Shown here in pieces: positions 33,357-42,949 of a stretch of 64,000 nucleotides of DNA (positions are counted from its first letter, which is position 1; each line of letters starts with the position of its first letter). Both the position numbers and the translations under genes were made by a program. The stretch lies in NCBI RefSeq assembly GCF_028610675.1, contig NZ_JAQQWS010000002.1, forward strand, positions 248,001-312,000, given 5' to 3'. The notes beneath the pieces are model-generated. The model made no database searches, was not told the origin of the DNA, and worked only from the letters and a program-made list of their open reading frames with translations. The stretch comes from Alkalihalobacillus pseudalcaliphilus (GTDB lineage Bacteria > Bacillota > Bacilli > Bacillales > Bacillaceae_D).

Positions 33357-34174
33357 CCTTTCACCGCACTTGCAGAAATCCCTTCTACAATTTTATTACT
33401 AAAGAAAAAGAAAGCGACGAGTATCGGTAGCACACTAATGACAAGTGTCGCGCCGATCGCTCCCCAGTCGGTCATATACTGTCCAACAAAATTTTGAATT
33501 CCCACGGTGAGCGTCTTATACTTATCTGAACTAATAAATGTATTTACAAACACAAATTCATTCCAGTTATAAATCATATTAATAATCGCCGTCGTAGATA
33601 GCACTGGTGTTGTGATCGGTAAAATGATACGAAAGAATAGTCTGTGTAAAGACGCCCCGTCAATGATGGCAGCTTCTTCAATTTCTTTTGGTATCGTATA
33701 ATAGAAACCTAGTAAAATCATAATCGTAATGGGTAGATTATACGCCGTATACGTAATAACTATCGACCAAGGATTATCAATTAAATTCACATTCAAAAAC
33801 ATGCTGAACAACGGAATTAATGAAGAATGGATCGGAATCATTAAACCAATCATAAAAATACCTAATACCAGCTTATTTAACTTCCACTTCATCCTCGTTA
33901 TCACAAAGACAGCCATACTACTAAATAGCAACGTCAATAAAATCGCAACGAGCGTAATCCAAATACTATTAAAAAAGTAATTGCCAATCCCCGCTTCCCA
34001 AACGGTTAAATAATTCTCCCATTTAATCTGCTCGGGTAAAGCAAATGGATTCCCTGCAAAAATTTCGCGATTATCTTTTAATGAGAATAAGAATAACCAG
34101 ACGATCGGAAAGACTTGAAACAAGGCGACAAGTCCTAACGTCACATACAAAAGAAAGTAACCTATGCGGCTCAT
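33353..34174 (-). CDS. Sugar ABC transporter permease (MalG type)
   Basis: 273 residues, six membrane helices, with the ABC-importer EAA loop IEEAAIIDGASLHRLFFRIILP (key residues E-A-A-x-I-D-G-A) that contacts the ATPase. CUT1 family. AGGGGGAG before the ATG; 12 bases after the MalF-type gene. With the binding protein and the other permease it forms an importer, probably for xylo-oligosaccharides given the adjacent beta-xylosidase. Its stop overlaps the convergent DUF624 gene and no terminator separates them. Confidence 0.93.
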   Translation of the reverse strand: MSRIGYFLLYVTLGLVALFQVFPIVWLFLFSLKDNREIFAGNPFALPEQIKWENYLTVWEAGIGNYFFNSIWITLVAILLTLLFSSMAVFVITRMKWKLNKLVLGIFMIGLMIPIHSSLIPLFSMFLNVNLIDNPWSIVITYTAYNLPITIMILLGFYYTIPKEIEEAAIIDGASLHRLFFRIILPITTPVLSTTAIINMIYNWNEFVFVNTFISSDKYKTLTVGIQNFVGQYMTDWGAIGATLVISVLPILVAFFFFSNKIVEGISASAVKG

Positions 34175-34186
34175 TCAATCTCCCCC

Positions 34187-35065
34187 TTAATATTGCAGCT
34201 CTTCTTTATTAGCTGTCACTTTACGAATGATATACGTAACGATGAGTGTAATCAGTAATAACATAAATCCGACGGCACTACCGTAACCAAAATTATTTTG
34301 ACCGAAGGCTAACTTATACATGTAGGATGCCATAACCTCACTGGCTCCGTTAGGCCCCCCGCCTGTCATCACATAGATCAAATCAAAATATTTTAATGAC
34401 CCAACGACCGCTAATACAACCGTTACTTTCACTATCCCCATAATTAAAGGTAGTTTTATGCGATAAGCGATTTGAAAAGGGCTTGCTCCATCAATTTTAG
34501 CCGCTTCTACAATTGAATCTGGTATTCCTTTTAAGGCTGCATAATAGATTAATATATAAAAACCAGCGTATTGCCACAAAATTGGTATAAAAATCGAGTA
34601 TAAAACAATGTCTGGGTTTGCTAACCATAAAGGAGGATTTTCAACTCCAAACCAAGCCAATATCGTATTTAACATTCCATTAGCTGGGTTATATACCTTA
34701 ATCCACAGCTGGGCAATCGCAACAGAGGATAAGAGCATTGGTATTAAATATAACTTCCTTAATAAATCTGCTCCTTTAATCTTAGAAGCTAGAATCATGG
34801 AAATAAGTAAATAGATAATTAAACTTAAGGTCGAAAATACAGCTAATAGAAAAGAGTGTTTGGCACTATCCCAAAAACGCATATCCTGGATAACTCTTTG
34901 GTAATTCTCTAAACCTATAAACTGCATGGCACCAATTCCATCCCATTTCATCAACCCATAATAACCAGTTAAAATTAAAGGGATAAAAATTAAAATCCCT
35001 ACTAGCAACAATGCCGGCAATAAATATAAGGTAATAAACCACTTATTGGACATTACTCTATTCAT
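34187..35065 (-). CDS. Sugar ABC transporter permease (MalF type)
   Basis: About 292 residues, six membrane helices; EAA loop VEAAKIDGASPFQIAYRI near residue 190-205. CUT1 family. Several starts are possible; GGGGA lies eight bases before the ATG at 35065, favoured over TTG at 35080. Middle gene of the three-gene transporter. No ATPase gene is nearby, so it probably shares an MsmX-type ATPase encoded elsewhere. Confidence 0.93.
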   Translation of the reverse strand: MNRVMSNKWFITLYLLPALLLVGILIFIPLILTGYYGLMKWDGIGAMQFIGLENYQRVIQDMRFWDSAKHSFLLAVFSTLSLIIYLLISMILASKIKGADLLRKLYLIPMLLSSVAIAQLWIKVYNPANGMLNTILAWFGVENPPLWLANPDIVLYSIFIPILWQYAGFYILIYYAALKGIPDSIVEAAKIDGASPFQIAYRIKLPLIMGIVKVTVVLAVVGSLKYFDLIYVMTGGGPNGASEVMASYMYKLAFGQNNFGYGSAVGFMLLLITLIVTYIIRKVTANKEELQY

Positions 35066-35175
35066 ATAACACATCCCCAATTACTTAGAGTGGTGAGGGG
35101 CAGACTTCCTTGATTCGCCTTGCCCCTACTGACATTTATCTACGTATGATTCCTGATTGCATGAGCCAACACTCT

Positions 35176-36468
35176 TTACTCTTCTAAAGCTCTTTCATGT
35201 AACTCAGCAAAATCCTCAGGCGTAATTTGTAATCCAAATAACGACTGGATTAAGTCTAAGTGTTCCTGGGCTGCCGCTGCTGTCATTTGTACATCTGCAT
35301 AAAGAGTAAGATTGGTCGCATTATTTAAATCATCTAATACCTCTACATACATCTCTGGCAAATCTAATCCTGCACCATCAACAATAGTTGCTGGAATAAC
35401 CCCCGCCTCAGCAACGGCCCTCTCTCCCCATTGCTCGATAAAATAGGCAGCAAATTGCTTGGCTTCCTCTTGTACATCCGAGTTCTCACTTACAAATAAA
35501 CCGACACCTGGTCCTCCAACAAAACTGTTTGGGTCCCCTGCACCTTCTACAGTAGGGAATGCAAAGTATCCCACACTATCTCTAAACTCCTGTGGTACAT
35601 CTTCATTAGTCGTGAAGTTTGGTAAATCCCAAGTTGCAATCATATACATAGCAGACTGCTCATTCATAAACATACTTTTTGCTTCTTCATCAGCCAACCC
35701 ATTAAAACCACTAACAAATGCATCGTTTTCAACAAGCTCTTGTACCTTAGCTGCCGCTTCAACTAATGCAGGGTCTTCAAAAGAACCCGTACGTTCAATC
35801 GCATTCGTTAATGTGTCGCTTCCTCCGATTCGGTCCGCTAAATACATATACCACATTGAACCAGTCCAACGGTCTCTGTTCCCTAATGCAATCGCATTCT
35901 CACCATTATCATTTAACGTCTGTACAATTTCTAATAACTCATCATACGTAGATGGTTCTGTTAAACCATATTCCTCAAAAATCTGTTTATTGTAGTAAAT
36001 ATAAACCGTATTAAGCTCTAAAGGTAAACCATACGTACTTCCATCTTTCTCATAGGCCTCTAATGTGCCTGCCACAAACTGTTCTCTTAATCCGTCATCT
36101 AATAAATCATCTAATGGCGTAAAACGCTCTCCTTCTACAAAAGGATCAAGATAGCCAGCCGCCCAAGTCATCCCGACATCTGGTAATTCATTTGACGAAG
36201 ATAATACTGTGATTTGGTCTTTATATTGTTCATTACTTAACACCTGTAGATTAATAGAAATATCTGTTTCTTCTTCAAAGTCTGCAATAATCTCATTAAC
36301 GATACGATAATGCTCCGCCGAGCTACCTTGTGGCCATAAATGCATAAAGTCAACTGTTGCCTGGCCGTTTGAATTTCCTGTTTCACCGTCGGAATTAGAA
36401 CAACCAACAGCCACTAATAAAACAAGAAAAACAACCGCCAACACTGTAAACGCTTTCTTTTTCATCAT
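35176..36468 (-). CDS. Sugar-binding lipoprotein of ABC transporter
   Basis: 430 residues. Lipoprotein signal with VGCSNSDGE (lipidated Cys23), then an extracellular solute-binding family 1 domain (FMHLWPQGSSAEHYR; WAAGYLDPFVEG; PLELNTVYIYYNK). Captures sugar outside the membrane for the MalF/MalG-type permeases downstream. GGGGG lies eight bases before the ATG. Transcribed from a promoter that overlaps a likely XylR operator, so xylose-inducible uptake is inferred. Confidence 0.94.
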   Translation of the reverse strand: MMKKKAFTVLAVVFLVLLVAVGCSNSDGETGNSNGQATVDFMHLWPQGSSAEHYRIVNEIIADFEEETDISINLQVLSNEQYKDQITVLSSSNELPDVGMTWAAGYLDPFVEGERFTPLDDLLDDGLREQFVAGTLEAYEKDGSTYGLPLELNTVYIYYNKQIFEEYGLTEPSTYDELLEIVQTLNDNGENAIALGNRDRWTGSMWYMYLADRIGGSDTLTNAIERTGSFEDPALVEAAAKVQELVENDAFVSGFNGLADEEAKSMFMNEQSAMYMIATWDLPNFTTNEDVPQEFRDSVGYFAFPTVEGAGDPNSFVGGPGVGLFVSENSDVQEEAKQFAAYFIEQWGERAVAEAGVIPATIVDGAGLDLPEMYVEVLDDLNNATNLTLYADVQMTAAAAQEHLDLIQSLFGLQITPEDFAELHERALEE

Positions 36469-36540
36469 TGCAATTTCCCCCTTTGATATGTCAGTTCACT
36501 TTCTGAACTAACTGTAAATTTAGAATAGCGCGTAAAACAA

Positions 36541-36572
36541 TGTTTGTCTAGTGGATAAACTAAGTGTATAAT
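36541..36572. promoter_or_regulatory. Divergent promoters and probable XylR operator
   Basis: Plus strand: TTGTCT (36544-36549), 17 bp, TATAAT (36567-36572), pointing to xylR. Minus strand: TAGACA, 17 bp, TATTCT, pointing to the transporter. Between them the minus-strand sequence TTAGTTTATCCACTAG...AAACA resembles the TTAGTTT...AAACTAA operators of Bacillus XylR. A second inverted repeat AGTTCA-N5-TGAACT lies at 36492-36508 in the transporter leader. Confidence 0.65.
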
Positions 36573-36602
36573 GAATATACATAAATTCTTCAATTTTATA
36601 TT

Positions 36603-36616
36603 GGAAAACGCTTACA
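36603..36616 (+). promoter_or_regulatory. Candidate CcpA cre site at the xyl divergon
   Basis: GGAAAACGCTTACA matches the cre consensus at all fixed positions except the first. It lies about 30 bases downstream of the xylR promoter, where CcpA would act as a roadblock. Confidence 0.6.
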
Positions 36617-36709
36617 GATGTATATACTAGTAGTTAAACAAACGAATACTACCAGGCAAAACGAGCAGCACGTACACCTATCCACTTTCATACAAAAGGA
36701 GGGAATCAA

Positions 36710-37891
36710 TTGCTTCAAACATTCAATCAACATGTTGTTAAGCAACGAAACAAAGCCTTAATTTTACACACATTAATCGACCACTATCCCATTTCAAGAG
36801 CTTCCCTAGCTGCACAAACCGGTCTAAACAAGGGCACCGTCTCCTCCCTCGTGAGCGAGCTTATTGATGAACATTTAATCCTTGAATCAGGACCAGGTAT
36901 TTCTAGCGGGGGCCGAAGACCTGTTATGCTTTTATTTAATCAAGCAGCAGGTTATTCAATTGGTATCGATATCGGCGTCAATTATATCCTTGCCCTACTA
37001 ACCGACCTTCAAGGAAAAATTGTCATTGAAAAGAAAGTCGAGATCGACGACACATCCTTAGACAATGTTCTAACACATCTCTTTATGGTCATTGATGAAC
37101 TTTTTGAGAATACTCCTAAAAGTCCTTATTCCGTCATTGGAATCGGAATCGGTGTACCGGCTACGGTTAATAAAGATGGTGAAGTCTTAATGGCTCCTAA
37201 CTTACATTGGCGAAACATAAATCTCAAACAAATGGTGAATGACAAATATGATGTACCTGTCACGATTCATAATGAAGCCAATGCTGGGGCATATGGAGAG
37301 AAACGCTTTGGAGCAGGCAAATTGTACAAGGACCTCATCTATGTTAGTGGCGGCATAGGTATTGGTGTAGGCCTTATCTTTAATAATGAGCTTTATCTAG
37401 GTGAACAAGGTCTAAGTGGCGAGCTCGGACATATGACGATTCAAATGGATGGCCCTATATGTAATTGTGGAAACCAAGGTTGCTGGGAACTATACGCCTC
37501 CGAAAGAGCGTTGCTTCAAACCGCTTTAAAAGAAGGCGTTATTAGTAAGGATCAGCTATATGGTGCCTTTGAAACGATTATCGACTTAGCCGAACGAGGG
37601 GACGAAAGGACATTAGCTGTCATTCATCAATTAGGGAAAAATCTAGCTGTCGGCCTCAAAAATATGATTAATATCTTTAATCCTGAACAAATCATTATCG
37701 GCAATCGCTTAGCCGAATTAAAAAAGTGGCTGCATGTTGATTTAGAAAGACAGCTCAAAAGTTCAAAGCTAACAAACCCTGAGGCTGTTACAAAACTTCA
37801 ATTTTCAGAGTTAAATAAACGCTCAGCCGCTTTAGGTGTTGCCGCTTTTTCGACCGAATATTTTATCACGATGAACTTAGAAACCTTATAG
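36710..37891 (+). CDS. xylR: XylR, ROK family xylose repressor
   Basis: 393 residues. N-terminal winged helix (residues 10-70, RASLAAQTGLNKGTVSSLV), then a ROK sugar-kinase fold with GIDIGVNYILALLTDL, GIGIGVPATVNKDG, GELGHMTIQ and the zinc motif CNCGNQGCWE. TTG start with AAAGGAGGGA upstream. Releases DNA on binding xylose and usually controls xylAB and xyloside genes; here it faces the transporter operon and precedes xynB. Confidence 0.93.
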   Translation: MLQTFNQHVVKQRNKALILHTLIDHYPISRASLAAQTGLNKGTVSSLVSELIDEHLILESGPGISSGGRRPVMLLFNQAAGYSIGIDIGVNYILALLTDLQGKIVIEKKVEIDDTSLDNVLTHLFMVIDELFENTPKSPYSVIGIGIGVPATVNKDGEVLMAPNLHWRNINLKQMVNDKYDVPVTIHNEANAGAYGEKRFGAGKLYKDLIYVSGGIGIGVGLIFNNELYLGEQGLSGELGHMTIQMDGPICNCGNQGCWELYASERALLQTALKEGVISKDQLYGAFETIIDLAERGDERTLAVIHQLGKNLAVGLKNMINIFNPEQIIIGNRLAELKKWLHVDLERQLKSSKLTNPEAVTKLQFSELNKRSAALGVAAFSTEYFITMNLETL

Positions 37892-37994
37892 AAAAGCCCA
37901 AAGTCCTGTATTGAATTACTTTTTCGTGTGTAACAGTTAACGACTGCCTACATAAAATCCAACTAATCTTACATTTGAAAGGTGGAAATTTTTT

Positions 37995-39602
37995 ATGACA
38001 ACGATTCAGAATCCTATTTTAACAGGCTTTAACCCTGACCCTTCTATTTGCCGTGTTGAGGAAGACTACTACATTGCTGTCTCAACATTTGAATGGTTTC
38101 CAGGTGTTGGAATCTATCACTCCAAGGATTTAAAGAACTGGAAACTAGTCAGTCGTCCTCTTAACCGCTTAAGTCAACTCAACATGTGGGGAAATCCTAA
38201 CTCAGGAGGCGTGTGGGCCCCTGCACTCTCTTATGCAGACGGACAATTCTGGTTAATCTATACAGACGTCAAAGTAACAGGAGGGCAATGGAAGGATTGT
38301 CACAATTACCTCGTTACTTGTGAAACAATTGATGGGGAATGGTCGGAGCCTACCCATTTAAACAGCTCAGGTTTCGATCCTTCTCTTTTCCATGACGATG
38401 ATGGCCGCAAATTTTTTGTCAACATGGTGTGGGACCATCGCTTACAAAACCATAGCTTCTACGGCATTGTTATGCAAGAGTTCGACCCCAAACAGAACAA
38501 ATTAGTTGGTAAAAAAGAAGTCATTTTTAAAGGAACTGATATTAAACTAACAGAAGCCCCACACCTCTATAAATTAAATGGATATTATTATCTTTTAACA
38601 GCTGAAGGTGGTACAAGATTCGAACATCAGGCGACCATTGCACGTTCGGAAGACTTATGGGGTCCCTATGAAGTTCACCCTGAAAACCCATTAATTACAT
38701 CTTATCCATCTATACGAAATCCGCTGCAAAAAGCCGGGCACGCTTCAATTGTTCATACTCATACGGATGAATGGTTTCTTGTTCATTTAACAGGGCGTCC
38801 ATTACCGAGGCAGGACCAGCCTATCACCTTAAATCGTGGCTATTGTCCACTTGGCCGTGAAACCGCTATTCAAAGACTTGAATGGCATAACGATTGGCCG
38901 TATGTAGTCGGTGGGAATGAGCCTGCTTTAGAAATTGAAGGGCCTAAGATGGAGGAAGTCATTTGGGAGGAAGAGCCGCACACCGATCATTTTGATGGAG
39001 ATTCATTAAGCCTTCATTTCCAAACATTACGAATTCCTTTAAGCGAAAAAATATGTAACTTAGTCGATAAGCCAGGCCATTTGCGATTATACGGTCAAGA
39101 ATCCTTAACTTCAACCTTCACGCAAGCATTTGTTGCAAGAAGATGGCAACACTTTGAATTCCAAGCTGAAACAAAAGTGAAGTTTAACCCATCTACGTTC
39201 CAACAGGCTGCCGGCCTAGTAAACTATTATAATACGGAGAATTGGACCGCCCTCCAACTAACTTTGGATGAAGCAAAGGGACGAATTTTAACGATAACAA
39301 CTTGTGAAAACACTCATTTCGGTCAGCCATTACTGAATAATGAAGTGACCATTCCTGAAGACATTGAGTACGTGTATATGCGTGTAAATGTCCAAACGGA
39401 AACGTATCGTTACTCTTATTCATTAGACGGACAATCATGGCAGGACATTGAGATAGACTTTGACTCTTATAAACTATCAGATGATTTCGTTCAAGGCGGT
39501 GGCTTTTTCACTGGAGCTTTTGTAGGAATGCAATGCCAGGATACTTCTGGTGAAAAACAACATGCCGACTTTGATTATTTTACTTACCAATCAAATAACT
39601 GA
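37995..39602 (+). CDS. xynB: GH43 beta-xylosidase
   Basis: 535 residues, the exact length of Geobacillus XynB3. Five-bladed beta-propeller of family GH43 with base Asp15 (GFNPDPSICR), pKa modulator Asp128 (SSGFDPS) and acid Glu187 (KLTEAPHLYK), all at the XynB3 positions. A C-terminal DUF1349-like beta-sandwich follows from about residue 325. No signal peptide, so it cuts imported xylo-oligosaccharides to xylose in the cytosol. GAAAGGTGG before the ATG; ends at a terminator. Confidence 0.96.
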   Translation: MTTIQNPILTGFNPDPSICRVEEDYYIAVSTFEWFPGVGIYHSKDLKNWKLVSRPLNRLSQLNMWGNPNSGGVWAPALSYADGQFWLIYTDVKVTGGQWKDCHNYLVTCETIDGEWSEPTHLNSSGFDPSLFHDDDGRKFFVNMVWDHRLQNHSFYGIVMQEFDPKQNKLVGKKEVIFKGTDIKLTEAPHLYKLNGYYYLLTAEGGTRFEHQATIARSEDLWGPYEVHPENPLITSYPSIRNPLQKAGHASIVHTHTDEWFLVHLTGRPLPRQDQPITLNRGYCPLGRETAIQRLEWHNDWPYVVGGNEPALEIEGPKMEEVIWEEEPHTDHFDGDSLSLHFQTLRIPLSEKICNLVDKPGHLRLYGQESLTSTFTQAFVARRWQHFEFQAETKVKFNPSTFQQAAGLVNYYNTENWTALQLTLDEAKGRILTITTCENTHFGQPLLNNEVTIPEDIEYVYMRVNVQTETYRYSYSLDGQSWQDIEIDFDSYKLSDDFVQGGGFFTGAFVGMQCQDTSGEKQHADFDYFTYQSNN

Positions 39603-39654
39603 AAGTAAATAAGGGACCTGTGCTATCCTAACGACAAAGGTTAGCTTCCACACA

Positions 39655-39698
39655 AAAAAGCCAGTAGTGTTTACTCTTTGTAAACCGCTACTGGCTTT
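39655..39698 (+). terminator. Terminator of xynB
   Basis: Long stem AAAAAGCCAGTAG...GTTTAC / GTAAAC...CTACTGGCTTT with one mismatch and a short loop. Confidence 0.9.
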
Positions 39699-39782
39699 CA
39701 ATTTATTTTGCGGATCGTGACTGCTACGACGAAAGTGAAAAAATTTTCTTAACACTTTGGCAATCACCTAAGTCATCAAGCT

Positions 39783-40157
39783 CTACTGAACAAAAAATCC
39801 AATAATCTCTTGATGATCATCAAATGTTACAATTAAACTCGCTGAAGTCGTTTCGAACTCTGCGGCAAAAATAAGGGATTGGACACCCTCTTCAGGCACT
39901 TGCATGTCCGAATACTCGTAACTCACTAACTCCCCTAACATTTCATTTAATTCACCATACACTTGCTCAAGTTCTTCTGCAGATAATTGTTCTTTCATTT
40001 CATCAGAAAAATAGCCTGACGCAGCTTCAAAATCGCCATTTTCTAAATGCTCAATAAACGCCTCTGCCTCATCAATAATCGCTTCGTTACCATCTTCCTC
40101 GCTGCCACATGCTACTAAAACGAAAACACTTAGAGCGAGAATCATCCACTTCTTCAC
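39783..40157 (-). CDS. DUF3887-type lipoprotein
   Basis: 124 residues from a GTG start with AAGGAG upstream. Lipobox VLVACGSEE (Cys17). The mature part, FIEHLENGDFEAASGYFSDE and QLSAEELEQVYGELN, matches the DUF3887 fold, a small alpha-beta cone also present at the N-terminus of the adjacent hydrolase. The pair is likely one transcript (22 bases apart). Surface-anchored; role unknown. Confidence 0.82.
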   Translation of the reverse strand: MKKWMILALSVFVLVACGSEEDGNEAIIDEAEAFIEHLENGDFEAASGYFSDEMKEQLSAEELEQVYGELNEMLGELVSYEYSDMQVPEEGVQSLIFAAEFETTSASLIVTFDDHQEIIGFFVQ

Positions 40158-40179
40158 CTAACAACACTCCTTAGTTTAT

Positions 40180-41454
40180 TTACTCCATCCATCGTGCCAT
40201 ATCATCTAACACGTCTTCTGAAAAACTTCCCCCATATCCATATTCATTTGGAGTCCCCTTGTGAGGCCCTTCATAATGAACAAAGAAATGATTTAACCCT
40301 GGATATAACTGAAAAGTAACGGGTTCATAATTCTCTAAAGCTTCCTGCCAGCTTTGATAATCCTTGAAGGTTACTTGGTAATCATCCTCACCCTGCACAA
40401 TAAAGATTGGCTTCTTTGATTCTTCAAAGAAGGCTTCATAACGAAAGTCCTCCATCGTATTTAGATAAGTAACAGGAAGCCCAAAGACCGTTTCACCTCC
40501 ATCTAGCTCATGTAACTTTTTGCTTTTTTCATATTCGACTCTTATCCGTTCTAATTGCTCCTCTGGTACATGACCAGTTTGATGAAGATATTCAAACTGA
40601 TCCATAATGATATCGGAAAAAGACCGCAAAGATCCAGCTAGAGAAATGAACCCATCAAATCTATCACTTTCTGAAAGAATGACAGGCCCTGCCATTCCTC
40701 CTAAGCTATGTCCCACCAAATAAACCTGATCAAACCGGTCGTCACTTGAAACGATTTCCGCTGCCAAAACAGCATCATCTACAGTCTCTTCATACCAAGT
40801 AAAATCTTGATTCATAAAAGCCTCTGGGTAGATTAAAGTTCTTTTATCATAACGAATAGATGCAATACCACGCTCCGCTAAACCCCATGCAATATCACGA
40901 TAAGGCGTTAATTCCAGCATTTCGCCATCACGATTATTAGGCCCCGAGCCATGAACAATGACAACAACAGGAATCTTACCTTCTATTTCACTCGGTACCG
41001 TTATCGTACCACCTAACTCAAACTCATTACCCTCTCCAACAGTCACCTCTTCTTCCATCACACCTTCTGGCATTTGGACAATCACCTCATCAGAAAAGTT
41101 TAAACTCGTTAACTGTTTTGACTCGTCAAATATCATCCTCATTTTGACTGTACCTTGTTCAGTATCATATAAATACTCGACAATATCATGCTGATTATTG
41201 TGACTTACTTTTGGCCCCTGTTGATTCTCTAAATGGCTATGTACTTGATGAATGGTTTCCCATTGCTCCCTCAGCTCATCTACGGTTAACCGTTCCTTAA
41301 GTTCATCAGCAAAATAACTATCAACGATCACTTCATATTCTTCATCAAAAAGCTTTGCAATGATGTCATCTGCCTTTTCTGTTGTAGATACACTACAAGC
41401 AACAAGTAACAAGAACACTAACAAAATAAGCCACCCATTATGTATTCGCTTCAT
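40180..41454 (-). CDS. Secreted alpha/beta hydrolase with N-terminal DUF3887
   Basis: 424 residues. Lipobox LLVACSVS (Cys20). Residues 25-120 are a DUF3887 domain; the rest is a serine hydrolase with VHGSGPNNRDGE (oxyanion loop), nucleophile Ser in VGHSLGGMAG, an Asp in GEDDYQV and His in PGLNHFF. This two-domain layout is known among Bacillus BAAT/DLH-like lipoprotein hydrolases; the substrate is unknown. Acts outside the membrane. Upstream of the lone DUF3887 lipoprotein, which may have arisen by partial duplication. Confidence 0.88.
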   Translation of the reverse strand: MKRIHNGWLILLVFLLLVACSVSTTEKADDIIAKLFDEEYEVIVDSYFADELKERLTVDELREQWETIHQVHSHLENQQGPKVSHNNQHDIVEYLYDTEQGTVKMRMIFDESKQLTSLNFSDEVIVQMPEGVMEEEVTVGEGNEFELGGTITVPSEIEGKIPVVVIVHGSGPNNRDGEMLELTPYRDIAWGLAERGIASIRYDKRTLIYPEAFMNQDFTWYEETVDDAVLAAEIVSSDDRFDQVYLVGHSLGGMAGPVILSESDRFDGFISLAGSLRSFSDIIMDQFEYLHQTGHVPEEQLERIRVEYEKSKKLHELDGGETVFGLPVTYLNTMEDFRYEAFFEESKKPIFIVQGEDDYQVTFKDYQSWQEALENYEPVTFQLYPGLNHFFVHYEGPHKGTPNEYGYGGSFSEDVLDDMARWME

Positions 41455-41745
41455 GCCCCCACCCTCCCTTCACTTTTTCCTCGTTCAAAAAAACTCTTAC
41501 TTGGAGATACGTAAGAGGGTATGGATTGGTTTCACTATTCATATTATGGAAATTCTAGGTTGTTAAGAGTTTTTGATTGAAGAAGGGTCGAATGAACTCT
41601 CTATTCCTTTGGAAATAGCCGTTTCAACATCTTGTAGAGAATGAAGCACATCCGCTTTATGATTTTCCGTCTCGTCAATTAACATATTCATCTCATGTAC
41701 CGACTAATGTGTTTTTTCCGCCAACTCATATTCACACGATTGACG

Positions 41746-41788
41746 AAAAAAAAGACGCATATGGTTCTCGCCAACCATGCATCTTTTT
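41746..41788 (-). terminator. Terminator of the DUF2804 gene
   Basis: On the minus strand GATGCATGGTT...AACCATatGCGTC with a two-base bulge, followed by eight Ts. The neighbouring 41573-41745 holds a short open stretch that could be a gene fragment, too weak to call. Confidence 0.75.
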
Positions 41789-42809
41789 ACCACTTCGCTT
41801 GATGGTCTTCTGCCCACCCTAACATCGAGTCAATCCAATGAACCACACCTTCATCATCGACAACACGACCATTATAATAACCAATCATCTGGTGTACGCT
41901 AGATTGCACAATGACGACGTTTGTGGATGCTTCTCTTTCATAAATGGGCGTAAAGCTAAGATCGACCCGTGTAGACTGTACCGTCTTTATTTGCCAAGGT
42001 TTCATCCACTGATTTTGATCATAAGTCCATTGCAACTCTTCATGAATTTTATGAAGCTTTCCATCAATAATTAATCCATTTTCATTTTGACCCGTACCAA
42101 CCGTCCATTGTCCGCCAAAATTCAAACCCACCACATGACCGGCAGCACTTTTCCCTGATGCTGCTCCCCAGTTCCATGTTGAAGAATACTTCCATATCCC
42201 TCGACCAAAATCCAAACAGCCATAGGCAGAGTCTGGTTGAAAAAGGTACTCCTTTTTTCCCCATTGTACTTTCCCACTCGCTGGTAAAGCAGGCTGCTTA
42301 GATGTAAATTGAAACCTCTTCTTACTCCATGGAATGACCACGTTTAAAGATTCCGGCTCATCAGACCGATCAAGAATAAAATCCGCTCGTAAAACTTCAT
42401 TCTTTTGGCTAAAGTGATGAATTTGCACATGAATTCGTGTATGTGTGGACGCTTCTAAAAACTCAATATTCATATGTTTTCCATGAAAAGTCACCGATTC
42501 ATTCACTTGATCAGGCATGTCCAATTCCCGACCTAGGGGGAATAATTCTGTTTTTTCAAAAAACTTAAGTGTGTTCAAATCCAATACATAAATAAACATC
42601 ACGGCTGCATAATCAAGGTGAGAAATGGTCACTGAAAAAAGAAAGTCAGGACTTGTGAGACACCAATAATTCCATTTCTTCTTCCTGCCAAAATGGCCAC
42701 TTAGATTGCAATCAATGAGCGGTTGCCTCGCCCACCCAATACTTTCCGGATTAAGATCGCCATTATCTAAACACAACTTTACAGGATAGCGAATTTCATG
42801 AGCATGCAT
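41787..42809 (-). CDS. DUF2804 family protein
   Basis: About 340 residues, no signal peptide. Carries the family landmarks ARQPLIDCNLSGHFGRKKKW with NYWCLTSPDF, GRGIWKYSSTWNWG and GLNFGGQWTVGTGQNENG. The fold is probably beta-rich and related to lipocalin-like/tocopherol cyclase proteins; function unknown. AAGGAG lies seven bases before the ATG at 42809, better than the ATG at 42815. Downstream of the 51-bp repeat array. Confidence 0.85.
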   Translation of the reverse strand: MHAHEIRYPVKLCLDNGDLNPESIGWARQPLIDCNLSGHFGRKKKWNYWCLTSPDFLFSVTISHLDYAAVMFIYVLDLNTLKFFEKTELFPLGRELDMPDQVNESVTFHGKHMNIEFLEASTHTRIHVQIHHFSQKNEVLRADFILDRSDEPESLNVVIPWSKKRFQFTSKQPALPASGKVQWGKKEYLFQPDSAYGCLDFGRGIWKYSSTWNWGAASGKSAAGHVVGLNFGGQWTVGTGQNENGLIIDGKLHKIHEELQWTYDQNQWMKPWQIKTVQSTRVDLSFTPIYEREASTNVVIVQSSVHQMIGYYNGRVVDDEGVVHWIDSMLGWAEDHQAKW

Positions 42810-42949
42810 TGGCATTCTCCTTCTAGATAGCTTTTATGGAAAATAAGCTCCTTTCTTCTAATCATATGTAGAGATAGCCTCTTAGACAAGTCTTTTTTAT
42901 ATGCTTGTTACGATCTCTATGTATTTTCCACGCACAACACTGCGCATCT

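Noticed and set aside
33353..36468. Missing ATPase gene of the sugar ABC transporter as an anomaly
   Set aside because: CUT1 sugar importers in Bacillus commonly share one ATPase encoded elsewhere, so absence here is normal.
41573..41745. Minus-strand stretch reading MNMLIDETENHKADVLHSLQ and onward
   Set aside because: Could be a short gene fragment, but the ribosome site is weak, there is an upstream stop in frame, and I recognise no family.
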